A stretch of DNA of 64,000 nt from Curtobacterium sp. ER1/6. Its GTDB lineage: Bacteria > Actinomycetota > Actinomycetes > Actinomycetales > Microbacteriaceae. Each line of letters begins with the position of its first letter. Position 1 is the first letter of the stretch. The position numbers and the translations under genes are program-made. The stretch lies in contig NZ_MJAK01000004.1 in the NCBI RefSeq assembly GCF_001742745.1, positions 62,001 to 126,000 of the forward strand, in the 5' to 3' direction. Below, in pieces: positions 1 through 8,317 of the stretch. Below the pieces are notes generated by a model, which did not search any database, had not been told where the DNA came from, and saw nothing but the letters and a program-made list of their open reading frames with translations.

Positions 1-1
1 C

Positions 2-682
2 GTGCTGCGGGGCATCGCCGCGGACCGTGTGCCGTGGGGCAACATGTTCGAGTTCTCGCTGACCGGCACGGCGCTCATCACGCTGATCTTCTTGCTGGTG
101 CAGCTCTGGCAGAACCTGAAGTTCCTCGGTGTCTTCATCACGGGCCTGACGATCATCCTGCTCGGCATCGCGACCGTGAACTACTGGGTCCCGGTCGTCC
201 CGCTGCAGCCCGCGCTCCAGTCCTACTGGCTCGTCATCCACGTCTTCGTGGCGATCGCCGGCACCGGCTTCTTCGCGCTCGGCGCCGGGCTCGCGGTGGC
301 GCAGCTCGTCCAGACCTACCGACAGGGCCGCCCGGTGTCCAAGCAGCTCCGCTTCATGGAGACGCTGCCGGACGCCGACCGGCTCGAGGTCCTGACCTAC
401 CGTGTCGTCCTGGTCGGCTTCGTGCTGTGGACCTTCACGCTCATCGCCGGCGCCGTCTGGGCCGAGCGTGCGTGGGGCCGCTACTGGGGCTGGGACACCA
501 AGGAGGTCTGGACCTTCATCATCTGGGTCGTCTACGCCGGGTACATCCACGCTCGCGCGACGCGCGGCTGGCGCGGCGCCCGCTCGTCGTGGCTGGCACT
601 CATCGGCTTCGCCGCGGTGATGTTCAACTTCTCCGTCGTCAACGTCTTCTTCAAGGGCCTGCACAGCTACTCGGGCCTGTGA
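2..682 (+). CDS. ccsB: Cytochrome c biogenesis protein CcsB (ResC), 3' part
   Basis: This is the C-terminal 226 residues of a CcsB/ResC-type membrane protein; the reading frame is open to the window edge and the family normally exceeds 300 residues, so the true start lies upstream. CcsB works with ResB/Ccs1 as the System II cytochrome c synthase, carrying heme across the membrane and attaching it to CxxCH apocytochromes. Visible are several hydrophobic helices and the tryptophan-rich heme-handling motif WGRYWGWDTKEVW (about residues 159-171 of the visible part). Histidines in VIHVFVA, YIHARAT and near the C-terminal LHSYSGL are candidate heme ligands. Lying next to menaquinone genes fits a respiratory-chain neighbourhood. 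It ends in a palindromic terminator shared with the convergent menC. Confidence 0.95.
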   Translation: MLRGIAADRVPWGNMFEFSLTGTALITLIFLLVQLWQNLKFLGVFITGLTIILLGIATVNYWVPVVPLQPALQSYWLVIHVFVAIAGTGFFALGAGLAVAQLVQTYRQGRPVSKQLRFMETLPDADRLEVLTYRVVLVGFVLWTFTLIAGAVWAERAWGRYWGWDTKEVWTFIIWVVYAGYIHARATRGWRGARSSWLALIGFAAVMFNFSVVNVFFKGLHSYSGL

Positions 683-702
683 GTCGCTGAGCACGGCACG
701 AC

Positions 703-754
703 ACGACGGACGGGAGGCGCGGTGCCAGCTGGCACCGCGCCTCCCGTCCGTCGT
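703..754. terminator. Bidirectional terminator, perfect 52-bp palindrome
   Basis: Every base from 703 to 728 pairs with 729 to 754, centred on AGCT. It lies between the convergent ccsB and menC, and its last base is the first base of the menC stop codon on the plus strand. It contains the GGACGGGAGGC core that recurs at two other terminators in this window (41006-41049 and 49662-49712). Confidence 0.8.
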
Positions 755-1743
755 CAGGCCGCGGCGAGCAGCGCGTGCACGCGCGCGAGCCGCGTCAGCC
801 ACCACGCCGTCCGCTCCGGCGACGCCGCGTTCCGCTCCAGCAGGTCCCGCGAGACCTCGACACGCCGGACCGGCACCCGCCCGGCGACGGGCAGCAGCGG
901 CGACGCGGCGACGTCGGACGCGAACATCGCCGCCGTCCCGAGCCCGGCCGCGTAGCCGGGGGTCATCGCGGCCGCCGCGAGGAACGCCCCGATGCCGAGT
1001 CCGACCGACGTGTCCAGCGCGCTGGACACCACGCACGGCAGGCCCGCGTCCGCGACCACGGCCTGCGCCGCGATCACGCCACCGAGCGGTTGCGCCTTCA
1101 CGACGAGCACGTCGGCGGCTCCCGCGCGCGCGACGGCGAGGGGGTCGGCGGCCTTCCGCACGCTCTCGTCCGCGGCGATCGGCACGCCGAGCCCGGCGGT
1201 GCGCGAGCGCAGGGCCGCGAGCTCCGGCACGGTCCGACAGGGCTGCTCGGCGTACTGCAGGCCGTGGGGCGCGAGTCGCTCGAGGGCCCGGGTGGCCTCG
1301 TCGACGCTCCAGAGTCCGTTCGCGTCGACCCGGACGTGTGCGTCGGCACCCATCACCCGGCGGACCTCGGCCACCCGGGCGACGTCGTCGTCGACGGTCG
1401 TGCCGGGTTCGGCGACCTTGACCTTCGCGGTCGTGCAGCCGGGGTAGCGGGCGAGGAGCCCGGCGACCTCGTCGGGGGCGACCGCGGGCACGGTGGCGTT
1501 GACGGGCACCGAGTCGGCGGCCGGCTCGTGGTCGGTCCACCCGAAGTCGACCGTGGCGCGGAGCCAGGCGGCGGCCTCGGCGTCGTCGTACTCGACGAAC
1601 GGCGAGAACTCCGTCCAGCCGGCGGGGCCGCGCAGGACGAGGGCCTCGCGGACGGTGATGCCACGGAACCGCACGCGCATCGGCAGGGCCACGACGTGGG
1701 CGTCGGCGGTCAGGTCGTCGAGGTCGGGGAGGTCGGGGAGCAC
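754..1743 (-). CDS. menC: o-Succinylbenzoate synthase
   Basis: This 329-residue enolase-superfamily enzyme dehydrates SHCHC to o-succinylbenzoate in menaquinone synthesis. The expected signature is present in order: TAKVKV with the catalytic lysine pair, VDANG (metal-binding Asp), AEQPC (metal-binding Glu), AADES (metal-binding Asp) and VVKAQPLGG with the second catalytic lysine. The start is the GTG at 1743, giving the short leader VLPDLPDLDDL that actinobacterial MenC proteins carry before the capping domain. It is transcribed against the rest of the men genes, so it probably has its own promoter in the 180-bp gap before the next gene. The enolase superfamily also includes N-acylamino-acid racemases, but the men context settles the role. 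Confidence 0.93.
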   Translation of the reverse strand: MLPDLPDLDDLTADAHVVALPMRVRFRGITVREALVLRGPAGWTEFSPFVEYDDAEAAAWLRATVDFGWTDHEPAADSVPVNATVPAVAPDEVAGLLARYPGCTTAKVKVAEPGTTVDDDVARVAEVRRVMGADAHVRVDANGLWSVDEATRALERLAPHGLQYAEQPCRTVPELAALRSRTAGLGVPIAADESVRKAADPLAVARAGAADVLVVKAQPLGGVIAAQAVVADAGLPCVVSSALDTSVGLGIGAFLAAAAMTPGYAAGLGTAAMFASDVAASPLLPVAGRVPVRRVEVSRDLLERNAASPERTAWWLTRLARVHALLAAA

Positions 1744-1922
1744 ACCCCATCATCACCCGCGCGGTGGGGGTCGGTGCCACCGCGACGGCACCCAGCGCTC
1801 GCGCCGACACCTCGGAGCCGACCGCCAGGGCCGGGCACTAGCATGCACCGGTCGGCCCAGCGTCGGCGGTGCCGCGGGAGGTCGTGGCACGGACGTGTGG
1901 CGACCGAGGAGAGGGAGGGCCG

Positions 1923-2555
1923 GTGGCGTCGGATCCGCAGCAGCGTGGCCAGCGAGCCGCCCGCCCGGCGTCGGACGACCCCGCGACCGCCCAGCAGCGA
2001 GCGGCTGCCCAGCGAGCAGCCGCCCAGCGCGCCGCAGCACAGCGTGCCGCCGCGCAGCGCACCGCGACCCAGCGAGCAGCAGCGCCGCAGCGTGCCGCCG
2101 CTCCGCGTGGTCCGGCCCAACGCGCTCCGCAGCGGGCCGAGGGGGCTGCGGCGTCGCCCCGCGCGCGAGGGACCTCGGGCACGACCGCTGCGAACGGCGA
2201 CTTCGAGCGGATGCTGCAGCGGGGCTCGGTGGACACCCGGACCCTCGCGCAGAGCCGTCGGCGCCGCAACCCGGTCATCGGCAAGATCGCGCTCGGTCTC
2301 GCGGTGGTGTCCGCCGCGGTCGACGCCAGCGCCTTCGCGGTGTTCATGGGCGGCGACACCACCTTCGCGTTCGGCATCTGCTTCGTGGTCGTGTTCCTCA
2401 CGCTCATCGCCGCGGTGCTCGGCTTCATCGCCGCGGTCGGCTCCTTCGGCCGGTGGTACGGCGCGGTCGGGGTGGTGCTGGCGTTCTTCGCGAACCCGGT
2501 GATCCTCATCGTGCTGCTCGTCGTCGTCGCGCCGGAGGCACTCACCGGCATGTAG
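1923..2555 (+). CDS. Membrane protein with an Ala/Gln/Arg repeat N-terminus
   Basis: I do not recognise a named family. The first half (about residues 5-85) is low-complexity and positively charged, with five near-perfect copies of a five-residue AAAQR unit, and should be disordered. The second half has a short basic linker (RRRNPVIGK) and three hydrophobic helices ending at the C-terminus. I chose the GTG at 1923 because GGAGAGGGAGGG lies just upstream; a longer GTG start at 1869 has no such site. It lies between menC and menB, pointing the same way as menB with 46 bp between them. A function in quinone synthesis is not implied by the sequence. Confidence 0.7.
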   Translation: MASDPQQRGQRAARPASDDPATAQQRAAAQRAAAQRAAAQRAAAQRTATQRAAAPQRAAAPRGPAQRAPQRAEGAAASPRARGTSGTTAANGDFERMLQRGSVDTRTLAQSRRRRNPVIGKIALGLAVVSAAVDASAFAVFMGGDTTFAFGICFVVVFLTLIAAVLGFIAAVGSFGRWYGAVGVVLAFFANPVILIVLLVVVAPEALTGM

Positions 2556-2601
2556 CCCGGTGCACCGGTGGCACGTGATCCGCCGGCGGTACGGTGGAGG
2601 C

Positions 2602-3531
2602 ATGGCTGCTCCCGTCTCCGACCTCTTCGACCCCGACGTCTGGACCGAGGCCCCGGTCGCGGCGCAGTTCACCGACATCACCTACCACAAGCACGTCTCG
2701 CAGGGCATCGTCCGGGTCGCGTTCGACCGCCCGGAGGTCCGCAACGCCTTCCGTCCCCGCACGGTCGACGAGCTGTACCGCGCCCTCGACGACGCCCGGC
2801 AGGACCCGCGCGTCGGCGTCGTCCTGCTCACCGGCAACGGTCCGAGCCCGAAGGACGGCGGCTGGGCGTTCTGCTCCGGCGGCGACCAGCGCATCCGCGG
2901 CCGGAGCGGCTACCAGTACGTCGGCGACGAGGGCGCTCCGCCCGAGGGGGTCGACCCGGCCGCGGCGCAGGCCTCGATGGGCCGCCTGCACATCCTCGAG
3001 GTCCAGCGCCTCATCCGGATGATGCCGAAGGTCGTCGTCGCGGTCGTGCCCGGCTGGGCCGCCGGCGGCGGGCACTCCCTGCACGCGATCTGCGACCTGA
3101 CCATCGCGAGCGCCGAGCACGGGCGCTTCAAGCAGACCGACGCCGACGTCGGGTCCTTCGACGGCGGCTACGGCAGCGCGTACTACGCCCGGCAGATCGG
3201 GCAGAAGTTCGCGCGCGAGGTCTTCTTCCTGGCGGAGGAGTACTCCGCGCAGCGGGCGTACGAGATGGGTGCGGTGAACAAGGTCGTGCCGCACGCCGAC
3301 CTCGAGCGCGAGGCGCTCCGCTGGGGTGAGACGATCCTCGGCAAGTCGCCGACGGCGATCCGGATGCTGAAGTACGCCTTCAACGCGGTCGACGACGGCA
3401 TGGTCGGTCAGCAGGTCTTCGCGGGCGAGGCGACGCGGCTCGCCTACGGCACGGACGAGGCGGTCGAGGGGCGCGACTCCTTCCTCCAGAAGCGCGAGCC
3501 CGACTGGACCGCCTTCCCGTGGCACTACTGA
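2602..3531 (+). CDS. menB: 1,4-Dihydroxy-2-naphthoyl-CoA synthase
   Basis: This 309-residue crotonase-fold enzyme carries out the Dieckmann-type ring closure of o-succinylbenzoyl-CoA to DHNA-CoA. The oxyanion-hole region is seen in AFCSGGDQRIRG (about residues 91-102), a second glycine-rich turn in GWAAGGGHSLHA, and the MenB-typical DADVGSFDGGYGS. The ATG at 2602 follows GGTGGAGG and gives the usual N-terminus. It heads a same-strand run menB-menE-menA with gaps of 16 and 24 bp, so the three are probably co-transcribed. Confidence 0.96.
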   Translation: MAAPVSDLFDPDVWTEAPVAAQFTDITYHKHVSQGIVRVAFDRPEVRNAFRPRTVDELYRALDDARQDPRVGVVLLTGNGPSPKDGGWAFCSGGDQRIRGRSGYQYVGDEGAPPEGVDPAAAQASMGRLHILEVQRLIRMMPKVVVAVVPGWAAGGGHSLHAICDLTIASAEHGRFKQTDADVGSFDGGYGSAYYARQIGQKFAREVFFLAEEYSAQRAYEMGAVNKVVPHADLEREALRWGETILGKSPTAIRMLKYAFNAVDDGMVGQQVFAGEATRLAYGTDEAVEGRDSFLQKREPDWTAFPWHY

Positions 3532-3547
3532 GGGCCGGGGAACTGCG

Positions 3548-4699
3548 GTGACCCGTCCGCTGGTCGCGCTGGGCGCGTCGGACCCGACGGCCGTGCTGCG
3601 CGGACTGGAGGCCGCCCTCGCCGGGGGCCCCGCACTGCTGCCGGTCGCGGTGGACGCACCGGCGCTGCCGACACCGCCACCGTCCCACGTCGCACAGCGG
3701 GTCGCCCTGGTCGTCGAGACGAGCGGGTCGACCGGCACCGGCAAGCGTGTGGCGCTGTCCGCCGACGCGCTCCTCGCCGGCGCCGCCTCGGCCGACGCCG
3801 CACTCGGCGGCCCGGGGCGCTGGGTGCTCGCGCTGCCGACGCACTACATCGCGGGCCTCAACGTCCTGACGCGGTCGATCGCCTCGGGCACCTCGCCCGT
3901 CGTGGTGTCACCCGGTCACTTCGAGGCCGCCGCGTTCGCCGACGCGGTCGACCGGCTCGACGTCGGTCCCGAGGCTCCGCGGCGCTACACCTCGCTCGTC
4001 CCGGTGCAGCTCGCCCGCGTGCTCGACGACCCACGGGCCCGGGCCGCGGCGACCCGCTTCGACGCCGTCCTCGTCGGCGGTCAGGCGACCCCGGCACCGC
4101 TCCGCCGGCGCGCGCTCGAGGCGGGCATCCGGGTGGTCACCACCTACGGGGCGAGCGAGACGAGCGGCGGCTGCGTCTACGACGGCACCCCCTTCGGCAC
4201 CGTCCGCGCCGGACTCGTCGACGGGGCGCTCGAGCTCGCCGGGCCGATGCTCGCCGAGGGGTACCTCGACGACCCGGACCGCACCGCGAGCACGTTCACC
4301 GAGCGGGACGGGCTCCGCTGGTACCGGACCGGCGACGCCGCGGCGCTCGACGACGACGGCCGGCTCCGGGTGCTCGGCCGACTCGACGACGTCATCGTGT
4401 CGGGCGGCGAGAAGGTGCCGCTCGGCGCGGTGGAACGCCGGGTCCGCGAGCTCCCCGGGCAGGACGCCGCGGTCGTGACGCGTCGGACGTCGGGGGAGTG
4501 GGGCGAGGTGCCGGTCGTCGTCACGGAGCACCCGCTCGACCTCGACACCGTCCGCGCGCACGTCGGGGACCTCCTCGGGCGGGCTGCCCGACCGGCGGAC
4601 GTCCTCGTCGTCGACGCGGTGCCGATGCTCGGCACGGGGAAGCCCGACCGACGGGCCGTCCGCGTGCTCGCCGACCCCGACGGTGCACCGCCGGCGTAG
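3548..4699 (+). CDS. menE: o-Succinylbenzoate--CoA ligase
   Basis: This 383-residue member of the AMP-forming adenylate superfamily activates o-succinylbenzoate to its CoA thioester, the substrate of the adjacent MenB. Visible motifs are the P-loop-like ETSGSTGTGKRV, the A5-type TTYGASETSGG, the YRTGDAA motif with the adenylate-binding Asp, and the hinge GRLDDVIVSGGEK. The C-terminal catalytic lysine lies in GTGKPDRRA. The protein is shorter than Bacillus or E. coli MenE, as is usual in actinobacteria. The GTG start at 3548 lies 16 bp after the menB stop. Confidence 0.94.
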   Translation: MTRPLVALGASDPTAVLRGLEAALAGGPALLPVAVDAPALPTPPPSHVAQRVALVVETSGSTGTGKRVALSADALLAGAASADAALGGPGRWVLALPTHYIAGLNVLTRSIASGTSPVVVSPGHFEAAAFADAVDRLDVGPEAPRRYTSLVPVQLARVLDDPRARAAATRFDAVLVGGQATPAPLRRRALEAGIRVVTTYGASETSGGCVYDGTPFGTVRAGLVDGALELAGPMLAEGYLDDPDRTASTFTERDGLRWYRTGDAAALDDDGRLRVLGRLDDVIVSGGEKVPLGAVERRVRELPGQDAAVVTRRTSGEWGEVPVVVTEHPLDLDTVRAHVGDLLGRAARPADVLVVDAVPMLGTGKPDRRAVRVLADPDGAPPA

Positions 4700-4723
4700 C
4701 GAGCGCGGATACGATGGTCGGCC

Positions 4724-5719
4724 GTGGCACGTACGAAGAACACGAACCGGACCAAGGGCCGCAGCGGCAACCCCGCGAAGGCCGCCCGACCGCAGCGCGG
4801 CAAGCAGCGGGCGACCGCCCGCGACTGGATCGGCGGTGCCCGGCTCCGCACCCTGACGCTCGGGGTCGTCCCGGTCGTGCTCGGCACCGGTGTCGCGTTC
4901 GTCGACTCCGGCGAGCCGGGCGACTTCGGGTCCTACCTCGGGCACGACCACCGCCTGGCGGTCGCGCTCCTCGCCCTCGGTGTCGCACTCTTCCTGCAGA
5001 TCGGTGTGAACTACAGCAACGACTACTCCGACGGTGTCCGGGGGACCGACGAGTTCCGCGTCGGACCGGCACGGCTGACCGGAGCCGGGCTCGCGAAGCC
5101 CCGCACGGTGCTCACCGTCGCGCTGACGTTCTTCGGGCTCGCGGCGGTCGCCGGCCTGGTCATCGTCGCGCTCACCGGACTCTGGTGGCTGCTGGTCGTC
5201 GGCGCGGCCGCGATCGTCGCCGCGTGGTTCTACACCGGCGGGAAGAAGCCGTACGGGTACAACGCGCTCGGCGAGGTCTTCGTCTTCGTCTTCTTCGGCC
5301 TGGTCGCGGTGCTCGGGACGCAGTACGTGCAGATCCGCGAGGTCACCACGAGCGGCTGGGCAGCGGCGGTCGCGGCCGGCTTCTTCGCCTGCGCCGTGCT
5401 CATGGTGAACAACATCCGCGACATCGACGAGGACCGACTGGCCGGCAAGCGGACGCTCGCCGTCGTGGTCGGACGCCCGGTCGCCCGGGTGCTCTACGGC
5501 CTCTTCCTCATGCTGCCGTACGTGGTGCTGCTCTGGTTCGTCCTGCTCTACTTCCGCACCGGGTTCGCCTACTTCTCACTGCTGCTGGCGCTGCCGGCGC
5601 TCGTCATCGGCGTCTCCACGCGGAAGCCCCGCGAGCTCGTCACCGCGCTGCAGCTGTCGTCGTTCGCGTCGCTGGCGTTCGGTGTCGTGCTCGGCCTGAC
5701 GCTCGTGCTCCTGCCGTAG
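4724..5719 (+). CDS. menA: 1,4-Dihydroxy-2-naphthoate polyprenyltransferase
   Basis: This 331-residue UbiA-superfamily membrane enzyme joins a polyprenyl diphosphate to DHNA, giving demethylmenaquinone. The first aspartate motif is NYSNDYSDGVRGTD (around residue 90-103) and the second is DIDEDRLAGKRT (around residue 232-243); both coordinate Mg-diphosphate. About eight to nine hydrophobic helices are visible. The first 25 residues are Lys/Arg-rich and cytoplasmic. The start is the GTG at 4724, 24 bp after menE. Confidence 0.95.
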   Translation: MARTKNTNRTKGRSGNPAKAARPQRGKQRATARDWIGGARLRTLTLGVVPVVLGTGVAFVDSGEPGDFGSYLGHDHRLAVALLALGVALFLQIGVNYSNDYSDGVRGTDEFRVGPARLTGAGLAKPRTVLTVALTFFGLAAVAGLVIVALTGLWWLLVVGAAAIVAAWFYTGGKKPYGYNALGEVFVFVFFGLVAVLGTQYVQIREVTTSGWAAAVAAGFFACAVLMVNNIRDIDEDRLAGKRTLAVVVGRPVARVLYGLFLMLPYVVLLWFVLLYFRTGFAYFSLLLALPALVIGVSTRKPRELVTALQLSSFASLAFGVVLGLTLVLLP

Positions 5720-5747
5720 CCGCCCGGTCCTGCCGTCGCGGGCCGGG

Positions 5748-6095
5748 TCAGTCCTCGTCGCGCTCGGGACGGGCCCGGTGGCGCTCTGCGTCGGAGACCG
5801 GACGCGTGGCCGGCGCGGCGGAGTCGGCGGTGTCGGCGGCGTCCGAGTCCGCGGCGTCGACGAAGTCGTCCTCGAAGTCGGAGTCCGCGTCGTGCTCCGG
5901 TCGGGCGCGGCGCGACGCGATGCTCGACGTCACCCGGCCGCGCAGCCCCGGCAGGGCGATGTAGGACACGAGCAGACCGATCAGGGCCGCACCGATCGCC
6001 GCCCAGTACCACCGCAGGCCGATGACGAGCAGGACGGCCAGCGCCGCGGCGAAGATGCCGAGTCGGGCAAGGGTGTAGACGAGCCACGCTTTCAC
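5748..6095 (-). CDS. DUF4229 domain membrane protein
   Basis: This 115-residue protein begins MKAWLVYTLARLGIFAAALA and has two adjacent transmembrane helices (about residues 8-26 and 30-48). It ends with a long acidic, disordered tail rich in Asp, Ala and Ser. This matches the DUF4229 family, which is restricted to actinobacteria and often sits beside menA; its function is not known. It runs against menA, whose stop lies 28 bp away, and shares no obvious operon partner. Confidence 0.8.
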   Translation of the reverse strand: MKAWLVYTLARLGIFAAALAVLLVIGLRWYWAAIGAALIGLLVSYIALPGLRGRVTSSIASRRARPEHDADSDFEDDFVDAADSDAADTADSAAPATRPVSDAERHRARPERDED

Positions 6096-6174
6096 CCGAC
6101 GAGTCTACGGAACCAGCGGCGGGGGAACGGCTGACCGGCAGGTACGTCCCAGGCGCGGTCCGTAGGCTCCTGGG

Positions 6175-6540
6175 ATGGTCCGTCTCTGGTTGGTCGTCGC
6201 CGTCGCCGCCGTGGCGTTCACGGTGTACGCGGCCATCGACTGCGCGACCATGCCCCGGGAGCGCATCCGGTCCCTGCGCCGCGGCTGGTGGGTCCTGCTC
6301 GTGATCGTCCTGCCGGTGCTCGGCGGACTGCTCTGGTTCGTGCTCGGCCGTGCCCCGGCGACGCCCGGACCGACGCCCCGGTACCGTGGTCCCGAAGACG
6401 ACCCCGACTTCCTCGGTGGCCCCCGTGCCCCCGGGTCACCCCGCACCGGAACGGACCAGGACGACGCAACCCTCCGAGACCTCGAAGACCGACTCCGCGA
6501 GCGGGACGAACGCGACGACGGCAGCACCGCCGATCGCTGA
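6175..6540 (+). CDS. PLDc_N domain membrane protein
   Basis: This 121-residue protein has two hydrophobic helices (about residues 3-21 and 37-58) around an IDCATMPRERIRSLRRGWW segment. That is the pattern of the PLDc_N domain, a short membrane anchor named after the N-terminus of phospholipase D-type proteins but often found alone. The tail is charged and proline-rich and predicted disordered. Its last 116 bases or more also code for the N-terminus of MenD in another frame, so the two genes are translationally linked. No enzymatic role is expected. Confidence 0.8.
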   Translation: MVRLWLVVAVAAVAFTVYAAIDCATMPRERIRSLRRGWWVLLVIVLPVLGGLLWFVLGRAPATPGPTPRYRGPEDDPDFLGGPRAPGSPRTGTDQDDATLRDLEDRLRERDERDDGSTADR

Positions 6541-8272
6541 CGGGTCCGCCGGATCGGGCAGCCCGGCGACCGACTTCGCCCTGGCGCTGCTGCAGGAACT
6601 CGCGCGCGCGGGCGTCACCGATGTCGTCGTCAGTCCGGGCTCCCGCTCGCAGGCGCTCGCTCTGGCCGCGGTCGCGCTCGAGCGCGCGGGCGGCGTGACC
6701 GTGCACGTCCGGCTCGACGAACGGACCGCGGGGTTCTTCGCGCTCGGGCTCGCCGTCGAGTCCGGTCGGCCCGCCGCCGTCGTCACCACCTCCGGCACCG
6801 CGGTGGCGAACCTGCACCCGGCCGTGCTCGAGGCGCACCACTCCGGCGTGCCGATGATCGTGCTGAGCGCCGACCGGCCGACCGAGCTCCGGGGCATCGG
6901 CAGCAACCAGACGACCGTGCAGCCCGGACTCTTCGGACCGGCCGTCTCCTTCGTGCGCGACGTCCAGGCGCCCACGGCCGGCAGCGTCGACGTCGACGCG
7001 GTGCGCTCGCTGGCGCGCGAGGCCGTCGCGGTCGCCGCGGGGCACACCGGCCAGCCCGGGCCCGTGCAGCTCGACGTCGCCTTCCGCGAGCCGCTCTCCG
7101 CCGGCCTCCGCGCCGAGGACGTCACCGGCGTGCCGGACGACGAGGTCGACCTCGAGCACGCGCAGCGCCGGGTGCACGCCGGACTCCCGGTCGCCGAGCT
7201 GACGCCGGACGACGAGCCCGCGACCGTCGTGATCGCCGGGCACGACGCCGGGCCGGACGCCGAGCGCATCGCGTGGGAGCTCGGTGCGCCGCTGCTGGCG
7301 GAGGTGTCGAGCGGTGCGCGCTTCGGCCGGAACCTGGTCGTGGCCTACCGCGACCTGCTCCGCGACGCGGAGCTCGGCGGTGCGGTCCGTCGCGCCGTCG
7401 TGCTCGGCCACCCCACCCTCAGCCGGGAGGTCCCCGCGCTCCTGCAGCGACCCGACGTCGAGACGATCGTGGTCCGCGGGGCGGGAGCCGACCCGTACGA
7501 CCCGGCACGCGCCTCCCGTCCGGACGCGGCGACCACGTTCGTGTCCGACGTCCGCGTGACCGGCCGGACCACCGCGGCACACCGCGCGTGGGTCGGACGG
7601 TGGGTGACGACGAGCCGGGCGATGCTCGGCGACGGCGACGCCGGTCCCGACCTCGACGCGAAGCGCTCGGGCGACCGCGCGGAGCGGAACCGCTTTCTGC
7701 GCGACGAGGTCGCACTGCGTCGCCGGCCCGTCGACCGCACGATGCTGGTCGAGGCCGTGTGGGGGGTGACGTGGCCGCACGACCGGCTCGTGCTCGGGGC
7801 GTCGCAGCTCATCCGCGTCGCGGACGCGCACGTCGCGGGCAAGAAGCTCCGCGTGCACGCCAACCGCGGCCTGGCGGGCATCGACGGCACCGTGTCGACG
7901 GCGCTCGGCATCGCCGCGGCCCTGGAGCGGACGGCGGACTCGGTCGGCACCACGCGGGTGCTCGTCGGTGACCTGACGTTCCTGCACGACCTCGGCGCGT
8001 TCGTCACCGGGACCGAGGAGCGGACCCACCGCGTGCAGGTCGTCGTCGGCAACGACGCCGGCGGCGCGATCTTCCGCGGGCTCGAGGTCGCACGCACCAC
8101 GCCGGACGAGGACATGCGCCGCATGATGACCACGCCGCAGCACGTCGACGTCGAGCGGGTCGTCACCGGGCTCGGTTGGGAGTACCGGCGCGCGGCCACC
8201 TGGGGCGACCTGGAGGCCGTGCTCACCGACCCGGCGCAGCGGCTCGTGGTCGAGGTGCCGCTGACCGACTGA
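6425..8272 (+). CDS. menD: SEPHCHC synthase, thiamine-diphosphate dependent
   Basis: MenD condenses isochorismate with 2-oxoglutarate, releasing CO2, in the first committed step toward menaquinone. The conserved body begins at SPATDFALALLQELARAGV, followed by VVVSPGSRSQ and the ThDP-dependent enzyme region DERTAGFFALGLA with the glutamate that activates the cofactor. VVTTSGTAVANLHPAV and the C-terminal VVVGNDAGGAIF (cofactor/metal loop) are also seen. No ATG, GTG or TTG occurs in frame between 6425 and the conserved body, so translation must begin inside the preceding gene. GTGs at 6350, 6386, 6416 and 6425 are possible; I give the shortest form (615 residues). Confidence 0.93.
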   Translation: MPPGHPAPERTRTTQPSETSKTDSASGTNATTAAPPIADGSAGSGSPATDFALALLQELARAGVTDVVVSPGSRSQALALAAVALERAGGVTVHVRLDERTAGFFALGLAVESGRPAAVVTTSGTAVANLHPAVLEAHHSGVPMIVLSADRPTELRGIGSNQTTVQPGLFGPAVSFVRDVQAPTAGSVDVDAVRSLAREAVAVAAGHTGQPGPVQLDVAFREPLSAGLRAEDVTGVPDDEVDLEHAQRRVHAGLPVAELTPDDEPATVVIAGHDAGPDAERIAWELGAPLLAEVSSGARFGRNLVVAYRDLLRDAELGGAVRRAVVLGHPTLSREVPALLQRPDVETIVVRGAGADPYDPARASRPDAATTFVSDVRVTGRTTAAHRAWVGRWVTTSRAMLGDGDAGPDLDAKRSGDRAERNRFLRDEVALRRRPVDRTMLVEAVWGVTWPHDRLVLGASQLIRVADAHVAGKKLRVHANRGLAGIDGTVSTALGIAAALERTADSVGTTRVLVGDLTFLHDLGAFVTGTEERTHRVQVVVGNDAGGAIFRGLEVARTTPDEDMRRMMTTPQHVDVERVVTGLGWEYRRAATWGDLEAVLTDPAQRLVVEVPLTD

Positions 8273-8317
8273 CGGGCGGCCGGCGTCGGCTGCGTCGGGT
8301 CAGGCCGGTGCGGCGCG

